Notes: generated from the letters alone by a model not told the origin. A stretch of DNA of 64,000 bases from Streptomyces griseus subsp. griseus (GCF_000720255.1 NZ_JOJE01000002.1:62001-126000), one strand, 5' to 3'; shown: positions 7,868-16,186, numbered from the stretch's first letter. Program-made: numbers and translations.

Positions 7868-9385
7868 ATGCCCACACCCGCAGCCGATCCCTCGGTCGAC
7901 TCCCCCGACACGGAGGTCACGCCCCTGCCGCCCGGCCAGGCGCCGGCCCGCCACCGCTGGTGGATCCTCGCCGTCATCGGCGTGGCCCAGCTCATGGTCG
8001 TGCTGGACGCGACCATCGTGAACATCGCGCTGCCCTCGGCCCAGAAGGACCTCGGCTTCTCCGACGGCGACCGGCAGTGGGTCGTGACCGCCTACGCGCT
8101 CGCCTTCGGCAGCCTGCTCCTCCTCGGCGGACGCACAGCCGACCTGTTCGGCCGCAAGATGACCTTCCTCGTCGGCCTGGTCGGCTTCGCCGGGGCCTCC
8201 GCCGTCGGCGGCGCCGCCACCAGCTTCGAGATGCTCATCGTCGCGCGGGCCGGGCAGGGACTGTTCGGTGCGCTGCTCGCACCGGCCGCCCTCTCCCTGC
8301 TCACCGTGACCTTCACCGACGCCAGGGAACGCGCCAAGGCCTTCGGCGTCTACGGCGCCATCGCCGGCGCCGGCGGCGCGATCGGGCTGCTGCTCGGCGG
8401 TGTACTGACCGAGTACTTCGACTGGCGCTGGACCCTCTTCGTCAACCTCGCCTTCGCCGTGGTCGCCATCGCCGGCGGTGTCCTGCTGCTCCAGCGCAGC
8501 GTCCGGGACAAGTCCGCCACGATCGACATCCCCGGCGCCGTCCTCGTCGGCGGCGGCCTGTTCTGCCTGGTCTACGGCTTCTCCAACGCCGAGAGCCACG
8601 ACTGGGACTCCGTCGCCACCTGGGGTTTCCTGCTCGCCGGCGCCGTCCTGCTCACCGCGTTCACCTGGTGGCAGACCCGCACCACCCATCCCCTCCTGCC
8701 CCTGCGGATCCTGCTCGACCGCAACCGCGGCGCCTCCTACATCGCCATCCTGATCACCGGCGCCGGAATGTTCGGGGTCTTCCTCTTCCTCACCTACTAC
8801 CTGCAGCAGAGCCTCGGCTACACGCCCATCAAGACCGGGCTGGCGTTCCTGCCCATGGTCGCCGGACTCATGCTGGCCTCCACGCTCGCCTCGACCGTAC
8901 TGATCCCCCGCCTCGGCCCCAAGCCGGTCGTCCCGCTGGGCATGGGCCTCGCCGCGGCCGCCATGGTGTGGCTGACCAACCTCGACCTGACCAGCGGCTA
9001 CGCCACCGACATCCTGCCCCCGCTCGTCGCGGCGGGCCTCGGACTCGGCCTGGTGATGGCGCCGGGCATGAGCCTGGCCACCGCCGGCGTGCGCGCCGAG
9101 GACTCCGGTGTCGCCTCCGCCGCCGTCAACACCATGCAACAGGTCGGCGGCTCCCTCGGTACGGCCCTGCTCAACGCCCTCTCCACCAGCGCCGCCGCCG
9201 ACTACCTCGTCGGCAGGAACCCCAAGGACCCCGCCGTCCTCGCCCACGCCGGCCTCGAGGCCTACTCCACCGCCTACTGGTGGTCGGCCGCCTTCTTCGC
9301 CGCCGGCCTCGTCGTCAGCGCCCTCCTCTACCGCCGCGGCGCCCCGGCCACCGACCCGGACGCGGCGCCCGTGGTCCACATGTGA
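7868..9385 (+). CDS. MFS drug efflux transporter, DHA2 (EmrB/QacA) family
   Basis: A 505-residue integral membrane protein with about 14 hydrophobic segments, the size and count of the DHA2 group of proton-coupled multidrug exporters. Signature segments are LDATIVNIALPSAQKDL in helix 1 and GGRTADLFGRKMTF in the helix 2-3 loop. The ATG at 7868 has AGGAG eight bases upstream and fits the family better than an upstream in-frame start at 7781. It is divergent from the TetR gene, with the double operator between them, so it is probably derepressed by a toxic or antibiotic ligand. The substrate cannot be read from the sequence. Confidence 0.9.
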   Translation: MPTPAADPSVDSPDTEVTPLPPGQAPARHRWWILAVIGVAQLMVVLDATIVNIALPSAQKDLGFSDGDRQWVVTAYALAFGSLLLLGGRTADLFGRKMTFLVGLVGFAGASAVGGAATSFEMLIVARAGQGLFGALLAPAALSLLTVTFTDARERAKAFGVYGAIAGAGGAIGLLLGGVLTEYFDWRWTLFVNLAFAVVAIAGGVLLLQRSVRDKSATIDIPGAVLVGGGLFCLVYGFSNAESHDWDSVATWGFLLAGAVLLTAFTWWQTRTTHPLLPLRILLDRNRGASYIAILITGAGMFGVFLFLTYYLQQSLGYTPIKTGLAFLPMVAGLMLASTLASTVLIPRLGPKPVVPLGMGLAAAAMVWLTNLDLTSGYATDILPPLVAAGLGLGLVMAPGMSLATAGVRAEDSGVASAAVNTMQQVGGSLGTALLNALSTSAAADYLVGRNPKDPAVLAHAGLEAYSTAYWWSAAFFAAGLVVSALLYRRGAPATDPDAAPVVHM

Positions 9386-9600
9386 GCCCCCGTCAGCAGC
9401 GGCCCCAGTCCGTGCGGCTCCAGTTCCGGCCCAAGGGCGGCAACACCTACAGCACCGTCAAGACCGTGAAGAGCGACACAACGGGCAAGCTGAAGGCGAA
9501 CTTCACGGCCGCCGCCGACGGTTACTGGCGCTGGCACTTCGCCGGCACCTCCACGACTCCGGCCGTCACGACCGCGGGCGACTTCGTCGACGTGCGCTGA
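9382..9600 (+). pseudogene. 3' remnant of a secreted Ig-fold/calcium-binding-type protein gene
   Basis: The frame after the MFS stop encodes LQFRPKGGNTYSTVKTVKS, later DGYWRWHFAGTSTT and a terminal GDFVDVR. This matches the C-terminal repeat of small secreted proteins common in Streptomyces. The signal peptide and N-terminal two thirds are missing. A GTG at 9382 overlaps the MFS stop and might allow translation of 72 residues, but no export signal remains, so it is called a truncated gene. Family assignment is from memory of the motif. Confidence 0.5.
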
Positions 9601-9681
9601 GTTCACCCACGGCAAGAGCATCGACTCGCCGGGACTCAAAAGTCGACGACCGGTTCGCCGCACGTCTGAAATGCTGGGCGC

Positions 9682-10506
9682 GTGTCCCGTGAGGTGAGTT
9701 TCGAGGCCGGCCTGTACCGGGGCACGGCGGAGTTCTACGACCGCTTCCGACTTCCGTACCCCGACGCCATGACCGCCGACCTCGTCCGCAGGGCAGCGCC
9801 CTCGGGACACGGCTGCCTGCTCGATCTGGCCTGTGGCACGGGCCAGTTGACGTTTCCCCTTCTGGGCCGGTTCACCGAGGTGTGGGCCGTGGACGCCGAA
9901 CCCGACATGACGCAACTGGTCCGCGCCAAGGCGGTGGCCGCCGACGCACCCGGCATCCGGGCGGTCACCGCCGAGGCCGAGGAACTGCGCGCCGAGGCGT
10001 CGGCCTTCGAGCTGATCGTCATCGGCAACGCCTTCCACCGCCTGGACCGCGCCCTGGTCGCCCGACGCGCCTACACATGGCTGGAGCCGGGCGGCCACCT
10101 CGCCCTCTGCTGGTCGAACTCCCCCTGGGTCTGTGACCAGGACTGGCAGCGGGCCCTCGACGCCCTGCTCCGCACCTGGCAGACCCGGCTCGACGCGGCC
10201 ACCCGGGTGCCGGCCGGCTGGAACCGGCCGAGGCGAGAGACCCCCGACCACCAGGTCCTGGCCCAGGCCGGTTTCGAGTTAGCCGGACGGCACGAGTTCT
10301 CCGTGGACCACCACTGGACGATCCCGGAACTGGCAGGCCACATCCGGTCCACGTCCTTCCTCCCACCCCCGGTCCTGGCCGAGCACGCCACCGCCTTCGA
10401 CACCACCCTGACCGCCGAGCTGAGCCGCCACTCCCCTCTCACCGAGACGGTCGGCTTCGCCTACGACCTGTTCCGCAAGCCGACTGCCGAGGCCGCCCAT
10501 GAGTGA
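9682..10506 (+). CDS. Class I SAM-dependent methyltransferase
   Basis: A 274-residue protein with Rossmann motif I LLDLACGTGQL (about residues 46-56), an acidic residue ending strand 2 (VWAVDAEPDM) and a motif IV-like ELIVIGNAFHRLD. LEPGGHLALCW follows. These mark a methyltransferase of the type-11/25 group acting on a small molecule. The N-terminal YDRFRLPYPDAM is typical of that group. It starts at GTG 9682. The neighbouring fragments give no pathway context, and the acceptor is unknown. Confidence 0.85.
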   Translation: MSREVSFEAGLYRGTAEFYDRFRLPYPDAMTADLVRRAAPSGHGCLLDLACGTGQLTFPLLGRFTEVWAVDAEPDMTQLVRAKAVAADAPGIRAVTAEAEELRAEASAFELIVIGNAFHRLDRALVARRAYTWLEPGGHLALCWSNSPWVCDQDWQRALDALLRTWQTRLDAATRVPAGWNRPRRETPDHQVLAQAGFELAGRHEFSVDHHWTIPELAGHIRSTSFLPPPVLAEHATAFDTTLTAELSRHSPLTETVGFAYDLFRKPTAEAAHE

Positions 10507-10640
10507 CGACGGACCGCTGCGAGGACGGCTTGGGGACGCTCGCGGTGAATGTCCCCTGTTGCGGTACGGCGGCCTCGCTGGACGTCCTGGCCACGACTGG
10601 CGCTGTGGCTTCGCGCGCGGCCATGGAGCGGTGCGGGCGG
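10503..10640 (+). pseudogene. Frameshifted fragment of a hypothetical Streptomyces protein
   Basis: Frame one reads EDGLGTLAVNVPCCGTAASLD and then loses sense; from about 10591 another frame continues GHDWRCGFARGH. Joined, they resemble a conserved actinomycete hypothetical protein with a VPCCG...TSLNDL...W..GFAR core. The fragment begins at the methyltransferase stop and ends at the GNAT stop, so both ends of the parent gene are lost. The identification rests on recalled motif similarity. Confidence 0.4.
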
Positions 10641-11165
10641 TCAGGTCGCTGCCGTGGTGAGGCGACGGCGGTAGCGCACGCCAGGGCGGCCGACGAGGGT
10701 GATGTTCTCGACGAAGGTGAACCGGTTGCGTTCGAGTACGGTCCTGGACGCCGGGTTGTCGAGGTGCGCGACCGCGGTGAGCTCGGAGAGCCCGTACACG
10801 TCAGCGGCCAACCGACACACCTCACGCACCGCGGCCGTGGCAACACCCTTGCCCGCGGCACGCTCCCCAATCCGATAGCCGAGCTCGGCGACACCGTCCT
10901 CCACGTCGACGAGATTCACGCGGCCGATGAGGTTCCCCATGTCATCCACGACGACGTGAAAGTGACACACCCCCGCGTCCTGCTCCGCGAGCCGGTCCCG
11001 AAGCTGAGCCCCGAACTCCGCGAAGTAGGCGTCCCCTCGATCTGACACAAAGCCCGCGAAATAAGCCCGGTTCTCCCTCTCAAACCCAAGCAACGCCTCC
11101 TCATGCCCCACCGTAAGCCGCTCCAACAACACCCCAGCCACAATCCATCCCCCTCCCCACATGGT
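10641..11165 (-). CDS. GNAT-family N-acetyltransferase
   Basis: About 174 residues. VCHFHVVVDDMGNLIGRVNL and GVAELGYRIGERAAGKGVATAAV contain the GNAT motif B and A strands, with the acetyl-CoA pyrophosphate-binding R/Q-x-x-G-x-A segment in the degenerate form ERAAGKGVAT. NPASRTVLERNRF is the typical late helix. It resembles RimJ/RimL-type enzymes that acetylate protein N-termini or small amines. The ATG at 11165 is provisional: GTG codons at 11144 and 11135 are closer to the family start VLLERLTVGHE. The substrate is unknown. Confidence 0.78.
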   Translation of the reverse strand, partial: TMWGGGWIVAGVLLERLTVGHEEALLGFERENRAYFAGFVSDRGDAYFAEFGAQLRDRLAEQDAGVCHFHVVVDDMGNLIGRVNLVDVEDGVAELGYRIGERAAGKGVATAAVREVCRLAADVYGLSELTAVAHLDNPASRTVLERNRFTFVENITLVGRPGVRYRRRLTTAAT

Positions 11166-11293
11166 GTCCGCCCGAGGATAGGCATGCCATCCCCGTTCGT
11201 CTCTCCGGATTTTCTCGTTTGGAGAGGTCGGGTGAGTCAGTGTGCCGGGGTGCGGTGGGGTGGTGTTCGGGGGGCTGGGGAGGGAGGTAGGGG

Positions 11294-12022
11294 GTGTGCG
11301 CCGTGACGACACACCGGGTCGGGCGGGGGTTCGGGGTGAGGGGGGCGCCTAGAGTCGGGAATGTGGATGGGCGGCTGGTGGGTGATGTGCTTGCTGTGGG
11401 GGCGCGGTTTTCGCTTGCGCTGTCGGGTGGGGGTGGGATGTGGGCCCATGGGCTGGCGCCGCGGGTGGATCCGGCGGTGGAGGTCGCGACGGACAGTGCG
11501 GTGGGGATGGCGGAGGTCGTCGAGGCGGTTCGGGGTGGGCTCCGTGAGATGGGCTGGCATGTAGGGGTCATGAGTGTCGAGGCGTTGGCCGGGCGGCTGG
11601 CCGTCGGTGAGCCTGCCACCGGTGAGTCGGTCGAGGTGAACCTGCTGAAGGAAGTGCTGTGGCGGGAGCCGGTTCGGACCGGCCGAGGGGTCGCCGTCGC
11701 GCTGGAGGATCTCGTGGGGATCCGGGTGCGGGACCTCGTCGACGGGGGGCTGGCGCGGGAGCTGGTCGACGTGCGGGCCGGTGCCGAGTACTGGACGCGT
11801 CCGGAGCTGGAGGAGCTGGGGCGTCGGCACGCGCGTGACCTCTTCGACCTCGCCGACCTGCAGAGCCGCCTCGTCGCCGTCGAGCTGATCGACGACCGTC
11901 GGTTCGCCGCCCTCGGCCTCGACGAGCCGGAGACCGTCGCACTCCGGCGATGGGCGCAGGAGTGGGCGGACGACATCGCGGAACGGCTCGTCGAGGGTGA
12001 GGCTCCGCCCGAGGACGAGTGA
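11294..12022 (+). CDS. AbiEii/MNT-like nucleotidyltransferase-fold protein with degenerate active site
   Basis: A 242-residue protein. FSLALSGGGGMWAHGLAPRV corresponds to the GGxxxxxHG...R start of AbiEii-type nucleotidyltransferases, and the all-helical C-terminus (DLFDLADLQSRLV, RWAQEWADDI) fits family members. The metal-binding D-x-D that should follow the Arg reads PAVEVATD, so the usual catalytic aspartates seem lost. The GTG start has GGAGG six bases upstream; GTG at 11337 is an alternative. No antitoxin-like partner is adjacent. Role unknown, perhaps a non-catalytic relic of a toxin-type enzyme. Confidence 0.6.
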   Translation: MCAVTTHRVGRGFGVRGAPRVGNVDGRLVGDVLAVGARFSLALSGGGGMWAHGLAPRVDPAVEVATDSAVGMAEVVEAVRGGLREMGWHVGVMSVEALAGRLAVGEPATGESVEVNLLKEVLWREPVRTGRGVAVALEDLVGIRVRDLVDGGLARELVDVRAGAEYWTRPELEELGRRHARDLFDLADLQSRLVAVELIDDRRFAALGLDEPETVALRRWAQEWADDIAERLVEGEAPPEDE

Positions 12023-12043
12023 GGCCCCGGCTGGACGCCCCCG

Positions 12044-13267
12044 TCATTCGGTCAGGTGCTGGGCCGGCACGGACCGTTCGGCGACACGACCCCCCGCCCC
12101 ACCGACCGGCACCCCCCGCCGCCCCACCGCCGTCAGCGTCACGGTCACCGCGATCGACAGCAGCGCCATCACCGTCACCCCCGTCGCCGGTGAGGTGAGT
12201 TGGGCCACCGAACCGGCCAGTGCCGCGCTCACGCCCTGCATGGTCAGCCGGCCGGAGGACTCCAGCCCCAGCGAGTGTCCGCTCAGCTCCGCCGGTGTGA
12301 GGGCCACCAGGCGCTCCTGCTGGACCAGGCTCGCCCCGAAGCCGACCGAGGCCAGCGCGGCACACATCGCGGCCACCGGTGTTTGCGGGTGCAGGGCGAA
12401 GAAGGTGTACGGGGTGGCCAGGAGGAGGAGCAGGGGGACGGTCAGGCGGGAACGGACCGCCGGGGGGAGCAGCCGGCCGACGATCACGTCACCCGTCAGC
12501 ATGCCCAGCGCCGCGCACGCGAAGAGCGTGCCCGCGGCCTCGGGGTCGTACGACACGAAGAGGGATTCACAGCCGACGACCAGGCCGTTGGGGAGCCACA
12601 CACCGAGGTAGACCAGGCGGCGTGGGCGGGAGGACCACAGGAGGGCGTTGGTGCGCCAGGTCGCGGTGACGGAGGGGCGGCCGGTGGCGCGGGGCGGGCG
12701 GGCGGTCAGGCCGAGGCGGAGGCCCGCGGCGGAGGCGGCGTACAGCAGGGCGGCCAGCAGCAGGGCGGCGCGCGGGGAGAGGACGGCGACCAGGGCGCCG
12801 CCGATCGCGTAACCGGTGATCTGGAGAAGGCCGTTCATCATGTTGAACAGCGAACGTCCCGTCAGATAGCCCTCCGGCGGCAGGATCTCGGTCAGCAGGC
12901 CCCAGCGCGCCCCGCCGCCCAGCGCCGCGATCAGGCCCTGGGCCAGGACGACCGCGAACACCGTCCAGAGCGGCAGGCCGGGCAGCGCCAGGACCGCCGT
13001 ACCCGCCGCGAACGCGCAGGCGATGCCCGCCAGTGTCGCCCGCGGGGGCAGCCGGTCGGCCCCCGACAGCAGGAAGGTCGCGCCCAGCACCTGCGCGAGC
13101 GACGGACCGAACATGCTCACCGCCGACAGCAGCGGCGAGTCCGTCGCCCGGTACACGAGCGTGCCGAGCGCCAGCCCGCTCACCGTCTGGGCCGCGGTGT
13201 GGCCGGCGGCGGAGAGGAACAGGGGCGTGAACTCGGGGACATGGAAGAGGTCGCGGTAGCTGCGCAT
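12044..13267 (-). CDS. MFS transporter
   Basis: A 407-residue polytopic membrane protein with about 12 segments, beginning MRSYRDLFHVPEFTPLFL. The MFS pattern is seen in FLLSGADRLPPRATLAG after helix 2 and in the second-half repeat. It resembles actinomycete exporters encoded opposite an ArsR regulator. The ATG at 13267 is used; the longer frame upstream is antisense to the regulator. It is divergent from the ArsR-type gene, with a palindrome between them, so efflux of a regulator ligand is likely. The substrate is unknown. Confidence 0.85.
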   Translation of the reverse strand: MRSYRDLFHVPEFTPLFLSAAGHTAAQTVSGLALGTLVYRATDSPLLSAVSMFGPSLAQVLGATFLLSGADRLPPRATLAGIACAFAAGTAVLALPGLPLWTVFAVVLAQGLIAALGGGARWGLLTEILPPEGYLTGRSLFNMMNGLLQITGYAIGGALVAVLSPRAALLLAALLYAASAAGLRLGLTARPPRATGRPSVTATWRTNALLWSSRPRRLVYLGVWLPNGLVVGCESLFVSYDPEAAGTLFACAALGMLTGDVIVGRLLPPAVRSRLTVPLLLLLATPYTFFALHPQTPVAAMCAALASVGFGASLVQQERLVALTPAELSGHSLGLESSGRLTMQGVSAALAGSVAQLTSPATGVTVMALLSIAVTVTLTAVGRRGVPVGGAGGRVAERSVPAQHLTE

Positions 13268-13303
13268 ACGCGGAGTCTCGGGCGGGTAACCAGCGGTCGT
13301 TAT

Positions 13304-13325
13304 TGTTTCGCGGAGAAGCGAAACA
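13304..13325. promoter_or_regulatory. Palindromic operator between MFS and ArsR genes
   Basis: TGTTTCGC (13304-13311) and GCGAAACA (13318-13325) form a perfect 8-bp inverted repeat with a six-base spacer. The site lies 36 bp from the MFS start and 24 bp from the regulator start, so one bound dimer could repress both. Confidence 0.7.
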
Positions 13326-13348
13326 TCATGTTCCGCAGGAGGAGGGCC

Positions 13349-14353
13349 ATGGGCTGGTGGCAGGTCAACGCCGACACGCTGGCCCGTAGTCGGTTCGTGC
13401 TCTCGCCGCTCGCCGAGACCTTCGCGAGTCTGAAGCTGCTGCACGCCGGTGTGGCGTCCCACCCCGGTGAGCGGGTCTGGCTGCACGCCCATCTGCCCGG
13501 CTATCGCGCGCGGCTGGCCGCCGACCCGGTCACCGCGCTGCTCGTCCGCGCCGGCCTCGGCAGGGACTGGATCGCCGACTTCCTGACACCGGCGCCCCGG
13601 GACGGGGAGAGCTTCGAGGAGGGCGTCGCCCGGGTGCGGGCGGCCCGGCCCGACGAGGCGCGGGCGCATCTGCGGGTCTCCCTCGCCGGGCCGCTGCCCG
13701 CCGCGCTGGACCGCGACGACCTCCCCGAGCGGGCGGCGGCCCTCCTCGCGTACGTGTGGGACGAGACCGTACGGCCGTACTGGGAGCGGCGGCGGCGCGT
13801 CCTGGAGGCCGATGTCGTCGCGCGGACCGCGCAGGTGAGCCGGGGCGGCTGGGCGGCCGTGCTGGACTCGTTGCGGCCGGGGACGCGCTGGCTGGGCGAG
13901 AACCGTTTCCAGGTCAACCTGCACGAGTATCCGCCGCGCGAGATCTCCGGCGCCGAGCTGGTGTTCGTGCCGGTCACCCCCAAGGCCGGCTGGGTGTCGT
14001 GGGAGGAGTGGGACCGGTACGCCGTCGTGTACCCCTGCGCGGGCGCCCTCGCCGAGGACCCCGCCCGCCGTCCGGTCCCGGCGAGCCTGGGCGCGCTCCT
14101 GGGCCCGGCCCGGGCCGCGGTGCTCGTCCTGCTCGGCTCCCCGATGAGCACGACCCAGCTGGTGGCCGTCACCGGTCAGGGTCTCGGCTCAGTCGGGCGG
14201 CATCTGCGGGTCCTGCTGGACGCCGGGCTGGTGGCCAGGCGCCGGGCGGGCCGCTCGGTGCTGTACTCCCGGACGGCGGCGGGCGAGGTCCTGGTGGAGG
14301 CGGCGGGGGGCGCGCCCCTTCCGTCGTCCGGCGGCGTTAGCATCCGCTCATGA
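13349..14353 (+). CDS. ArsR-type winged-helix regulator with long N-terminal domain
   Basis: A 334-residue protein. The first 240 residues are a DUF5937-like sensor region; the C-terminus is a winged helix (STTQLVAVTGQGLGSVGRHLRVLLDAGLVARRRAGRSVLYSRT) of ArsR type. The ATG at 13349 has AGGAGG six bases upstream and is preferred to ATG 13328, which lies almost against the operator. It is divergent from the MFS gene and probably represses it. The stop overlaps the peroxidase ATG, so the two are cotranscribed. Confidence 0.85.
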   Translation: MGWWQVNADTLARSRFVLSPLAETFASLKLLHAGVASHPGERVWLHAHLPGYRARLAADPVTALLVRAGLGRDWIADFLTPAPRDGESFEEGVARVRAARPDEARAHLRVSLAGPLPAALDRDDLPERAAALLAYVWDETVRPYWERRRRVLEADVVARTAQVSRGGWAAVLDSLRPGTRWLGENRFQVNLHEYPPREISGAELVFVPVTPKAGWVSWEEWDRYAVVYPCAGALAEDPARRPVPASLGALLGPARAAVLVLLGSPMSTTQLVAVTGQGLGSVGRHLRVLLDAGLVARRRAGRSVLYSRTAAGEVLVEAAGGAPLPSSGGVSIRS

Positions 14354-14865
14354 CTACTGACGCCACCCCCTCCACTCCCTCCCCCCTGGACATCGAGATA
14401 GGCGCCCTCACGGGCGGCTCCGCCGGGCTCCCGCAGTACGCGGGCAAGGCCGTGCTCATCGTGAACGTGGCCTCCAAGTGCGGTCTGACCCCGCAGTACG
14501 CCGGCCTGGAGCGGCTCCAGGAGCGGTACGCGGCGCAGGGCTTCACCGTGCTCGGCGTGCCGTGCAACCAGTTCCTGGGTCAGGAGCCGGGGACGGCCGA
14601 GGAGATCGCGGAGTTCTGCTCGGCGACGTACGGCGTGTCCTTCCCGATGACCGAGAAGGTCGACGTGAACGGCGAGGACCGGCACGCGCTGTACGAGCGG
14701 CTCGTCGGGTTCGCCGACGCCGAGGGGCACACCGGGGACATCCGGTGGAACTTCGAGAAGTTCCTGATCGGGCGGGACGGCGGTGTGGTCGCCCGGTTCT
14801 CCCCGCAGACCGAGCCGGAGTCCGCGGAGCTGGTGGCCGCCGTCGAGGCACAGCTGGCGGGCTGA
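14350..14865 (+). CDS. Glutathione peroxidase-fold thiol peroxidase
   Basis: A 171-residue cytoplasmic peroxide reductase. Peroxidatic Cys44 lies in ASKCGLT (Cys rather than selenocysteine), with Gln in CNQFLGQ and Trp133-Asn134 in WNFEKF completing the catalytic site. Cys90 in EFC occupies the resolving-Cys position of thioredoxin-dependent members. Actinomycetes lack glutathione, so thioredoxin is the probable reductant. The ATG overlaps the stop of the ArsR-type regulator, placing the gene under the same upstream signals. Confidence 0.93.
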   Translation: MTTDATPSTPSPLDIEIGALTGGSAGLPQYAGKAVLIVNVASKCGLTPQYAGLERLQERYAAQGFTVLGVPCNQFLGQEPGTAEEIAEFCSATYGVSFPMTEKVDVNGEDRHALYERLVGFADAEGHTGDIRWNFEKFLIGRDGGVVARFSPQTEPESAELVAAVEAQLAG

Positions 14866-14912
14866 GCCGCCCGGCTGCGGCCGGTGCGGCGCGCCCGCCC
14901 GGTCGTGGCGGG

Positions 14913-14935
14913 TTGACCTTGCCCCTGGGGCAGGG
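14913..14935 (+). promoter_or_regulatory. MerR-type operator and promoter
   Basis: TTGACC (14913-14918) overlaps CCTTGCCCC (14917-14925), which pairs across one base with GGGGCAGGG (14927-14935) with one mismatch. A dyad starting inside the -35 hexamer and filling a long spacer is the classic arrangement for MerR-family activators that untwist the promoter. It sits just before the MerR gene, implying autoregulation. A small CCCGCC/GGCGGG hairpin (14894-14912) immediately upstream may end the peroxidase transcript. Confidence 0.65.
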
Positions 14936-14989
14936 CGGAGCGTCCTTCTCACCGGGCGAAAGGACCGCCCGGTGACGGAGGATTGCACG

Positions 14990-15841
14990 GTGGACGCTGA
15001 ACTGCTCACCATCGGCGCGTTCGCGGCGCGGGCCCGGCTCTCGGCCAAGGCCCTGCGACTGTACGACCGCCTCGGAGTGCTGGCCCCGGCGCACGTCGAC
15101 GAGGCCAGCGGCTACCGCTACTACCGCTCGGACCAGGTCGAACGAGCCCGCACGGTGGCGCTGCTGCGGCAGCTGGACATGCCGCTCGCGCGGATCGCCG
15201 AGGTGGTCGAGGCGGCCGACGGGGCCGAGGCGGCGCACCGGCTCACCGCCTACTGGGCGGATGTCGAGACGCGGCTGGCGGGGCAGCGGACGCTCGCCGA
15301 GTACCTCCGTGGACGGTTGTCGGGGAGGAGCTCCGAGATGTACGGGAAGTTCGTGGTCGAGACGGTCGACGTACCCGAGCGGGTGGTGATCACCGAGACC
15401 CGGCACACGCTGGCGGACGAGCTTCCGGCGTGGATCGGCGAGTCGCTGGGCCGGCTGGAGGCGGGGGCGCGGGAATGCGGCGGGATCACCGCCCCGCCGT
15501 TCGTCGTCTACCACTCCGAGGTGTCCATGGAGAGCGACGGCCCCGCCGAGGCGTGTGTGCCGGTCGCCGACGAGGTGGCGGCACGGGCCTGGGCGGAGCG
15601 GCGGGGACGGCACTGGCAGACGAGGGTGCGGGTGGAGCCGGCCCGGCGGCTGGCGTACACCCGGATCACCAAGGCGCAGGTCGCCCATCCGCAGATCCTG
15701 GCGGCCTTCGAGGCGGTGGAGGAGTGGCTGAAGGCGGAGGGCGTGACGGTGGACGGCCCCTGCCGGGAGGTGTACTTCGCGGACTGGGACGCGGCGGGGC
15801 CCGAGGACCCGGTGTGCGATGTGGCGTTCCCCGTGAAGTGA
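14990..15841 (+). CDS. MerR-family regulator with GyrI-like effector domain
   Basis: A 283-residue protein. Residues about 1-70 are a MerR winged helix (LLTIGAFAARARLSAKALRLYDRLGVLAP, GYRYYRSDQVERAR); a coiled-coil dimer helix follows; residues about 130-283 form a GyrI/SOUL-like ligand-binding domain (FVVETVDVPERVVIT, CREVYFADW). This is the BmrR/TipAL layout, which responds to hydrophobic drugs. GTG at 14990 has GGAGG eight bases upstream and is preferred to GTG 14972. No target efflux gene is adjacent, so it may act only on itself and distant genes. Confidence 0.88.
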   Translation: MDAELLTIGAFAARARLSAKALRLYDRLGVLAPAHVDEASGYRYYRSDQVERARTVALLRQLDMPLARIAEVVEAADGAEAAHRLTAYWADVETRLAGQRTLAEYLRGRLSGRSSEMYGKFVVETVDVPERVVITETRHTLADELPAWIGESLGRLEAGARECGGITAPPFVVYHSEVSMESDGPAEACVPVADEVAARAWAERRGRHWQTRVRVEPARRLAYTRITKAQVAHPQILAAFEAVEEWLKAEGVTVDGPCREVYFADWDAAGPEDPVCDVAFPVK

Positions 15842-15850
15842 GGTCCGTGC

Positions 15851-15878
15851 GGGGCTCGGCGGGCACGAGCCGAGCCCC
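15851..15878 (+). terminator. Hairpin terminator after merR-type gene
   Basis: GGGGCTCGGC (15851-15860) pairs perfectly with GCCGAGCCCC (15869-15878) around an eight-base loop, starting 9 bp after the stop codon. Confidence 0.8.
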
Positions 15879-15917
15879 CTCGGCAAGGACGGCGGGCTAG
15901 TCGAGAGGGCTCTGTCG

Positions 15918-15996
15918 GTACTGCTTCTGAAGATGTACTGCTTCTGAAGTTGTTCGAACTGCGGGTTCTGCGGGTTCAGCGGGTTCTGCGGGTGTT
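15918..15996. repeat. Two adjacent short tandem repeats
   Basis: GTACTGCTTCTGAAG occurs at 15918-15932 and 15935-15949 (period 17). Four 9-bp units of GCGGGTTCT type run from 15961 to 15996. The second block ends inside the stop codon of the DUF397 gene on the other strand, so it lies in that gene's 3' untranslated region. Confidence 0.8.
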
Positions 15997-16186
15997 ACGG
16001 CTTGACCGAGGCCACGAACGCGCTCCACGCGTCGGCCGGGAAGGCCAGCACGGGACCCTGGGGGTCCTTGGAGTCCCGGACGGCGAGCGCCGAGACGGTG
16101 GGCGACTTGACTTCGACACACTCGCCGTTCCCGACGGAGTACGAGGACTTGGTCCACTCTTGCGTGGCACCGCGAACAATTGCCAT
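15995..16186 (-). CDS. DUF397 small protein
   Basis: A 63-residue protein with the DUF397 core W-x-K-SSYS...CVEV...VRDSKDP...L.F....W..F. GGAGC precedes the ATG by five bases. DUF397 genes lie next to DUF5753 XRE regulators in Streptomyces, as in the whiJ and abaA loci, where the small protein modulates the regulator. Here it follows such a regulator, 190 bp downstream on the same strand. Confidence 0.9.
   Translation of the reverse strand: MAIVRGATQEWTKSSYSVGNGECVEVKSPTVSALAVRDSKDPQGPVLAFPADAWSAFVASVKP

Noticed and set aside
15918..15996. Possible CRISPR-like repeat array
   Set aside because: Units are 9 and 17 bp, contiguous and without spacers, and no cas genes are present.
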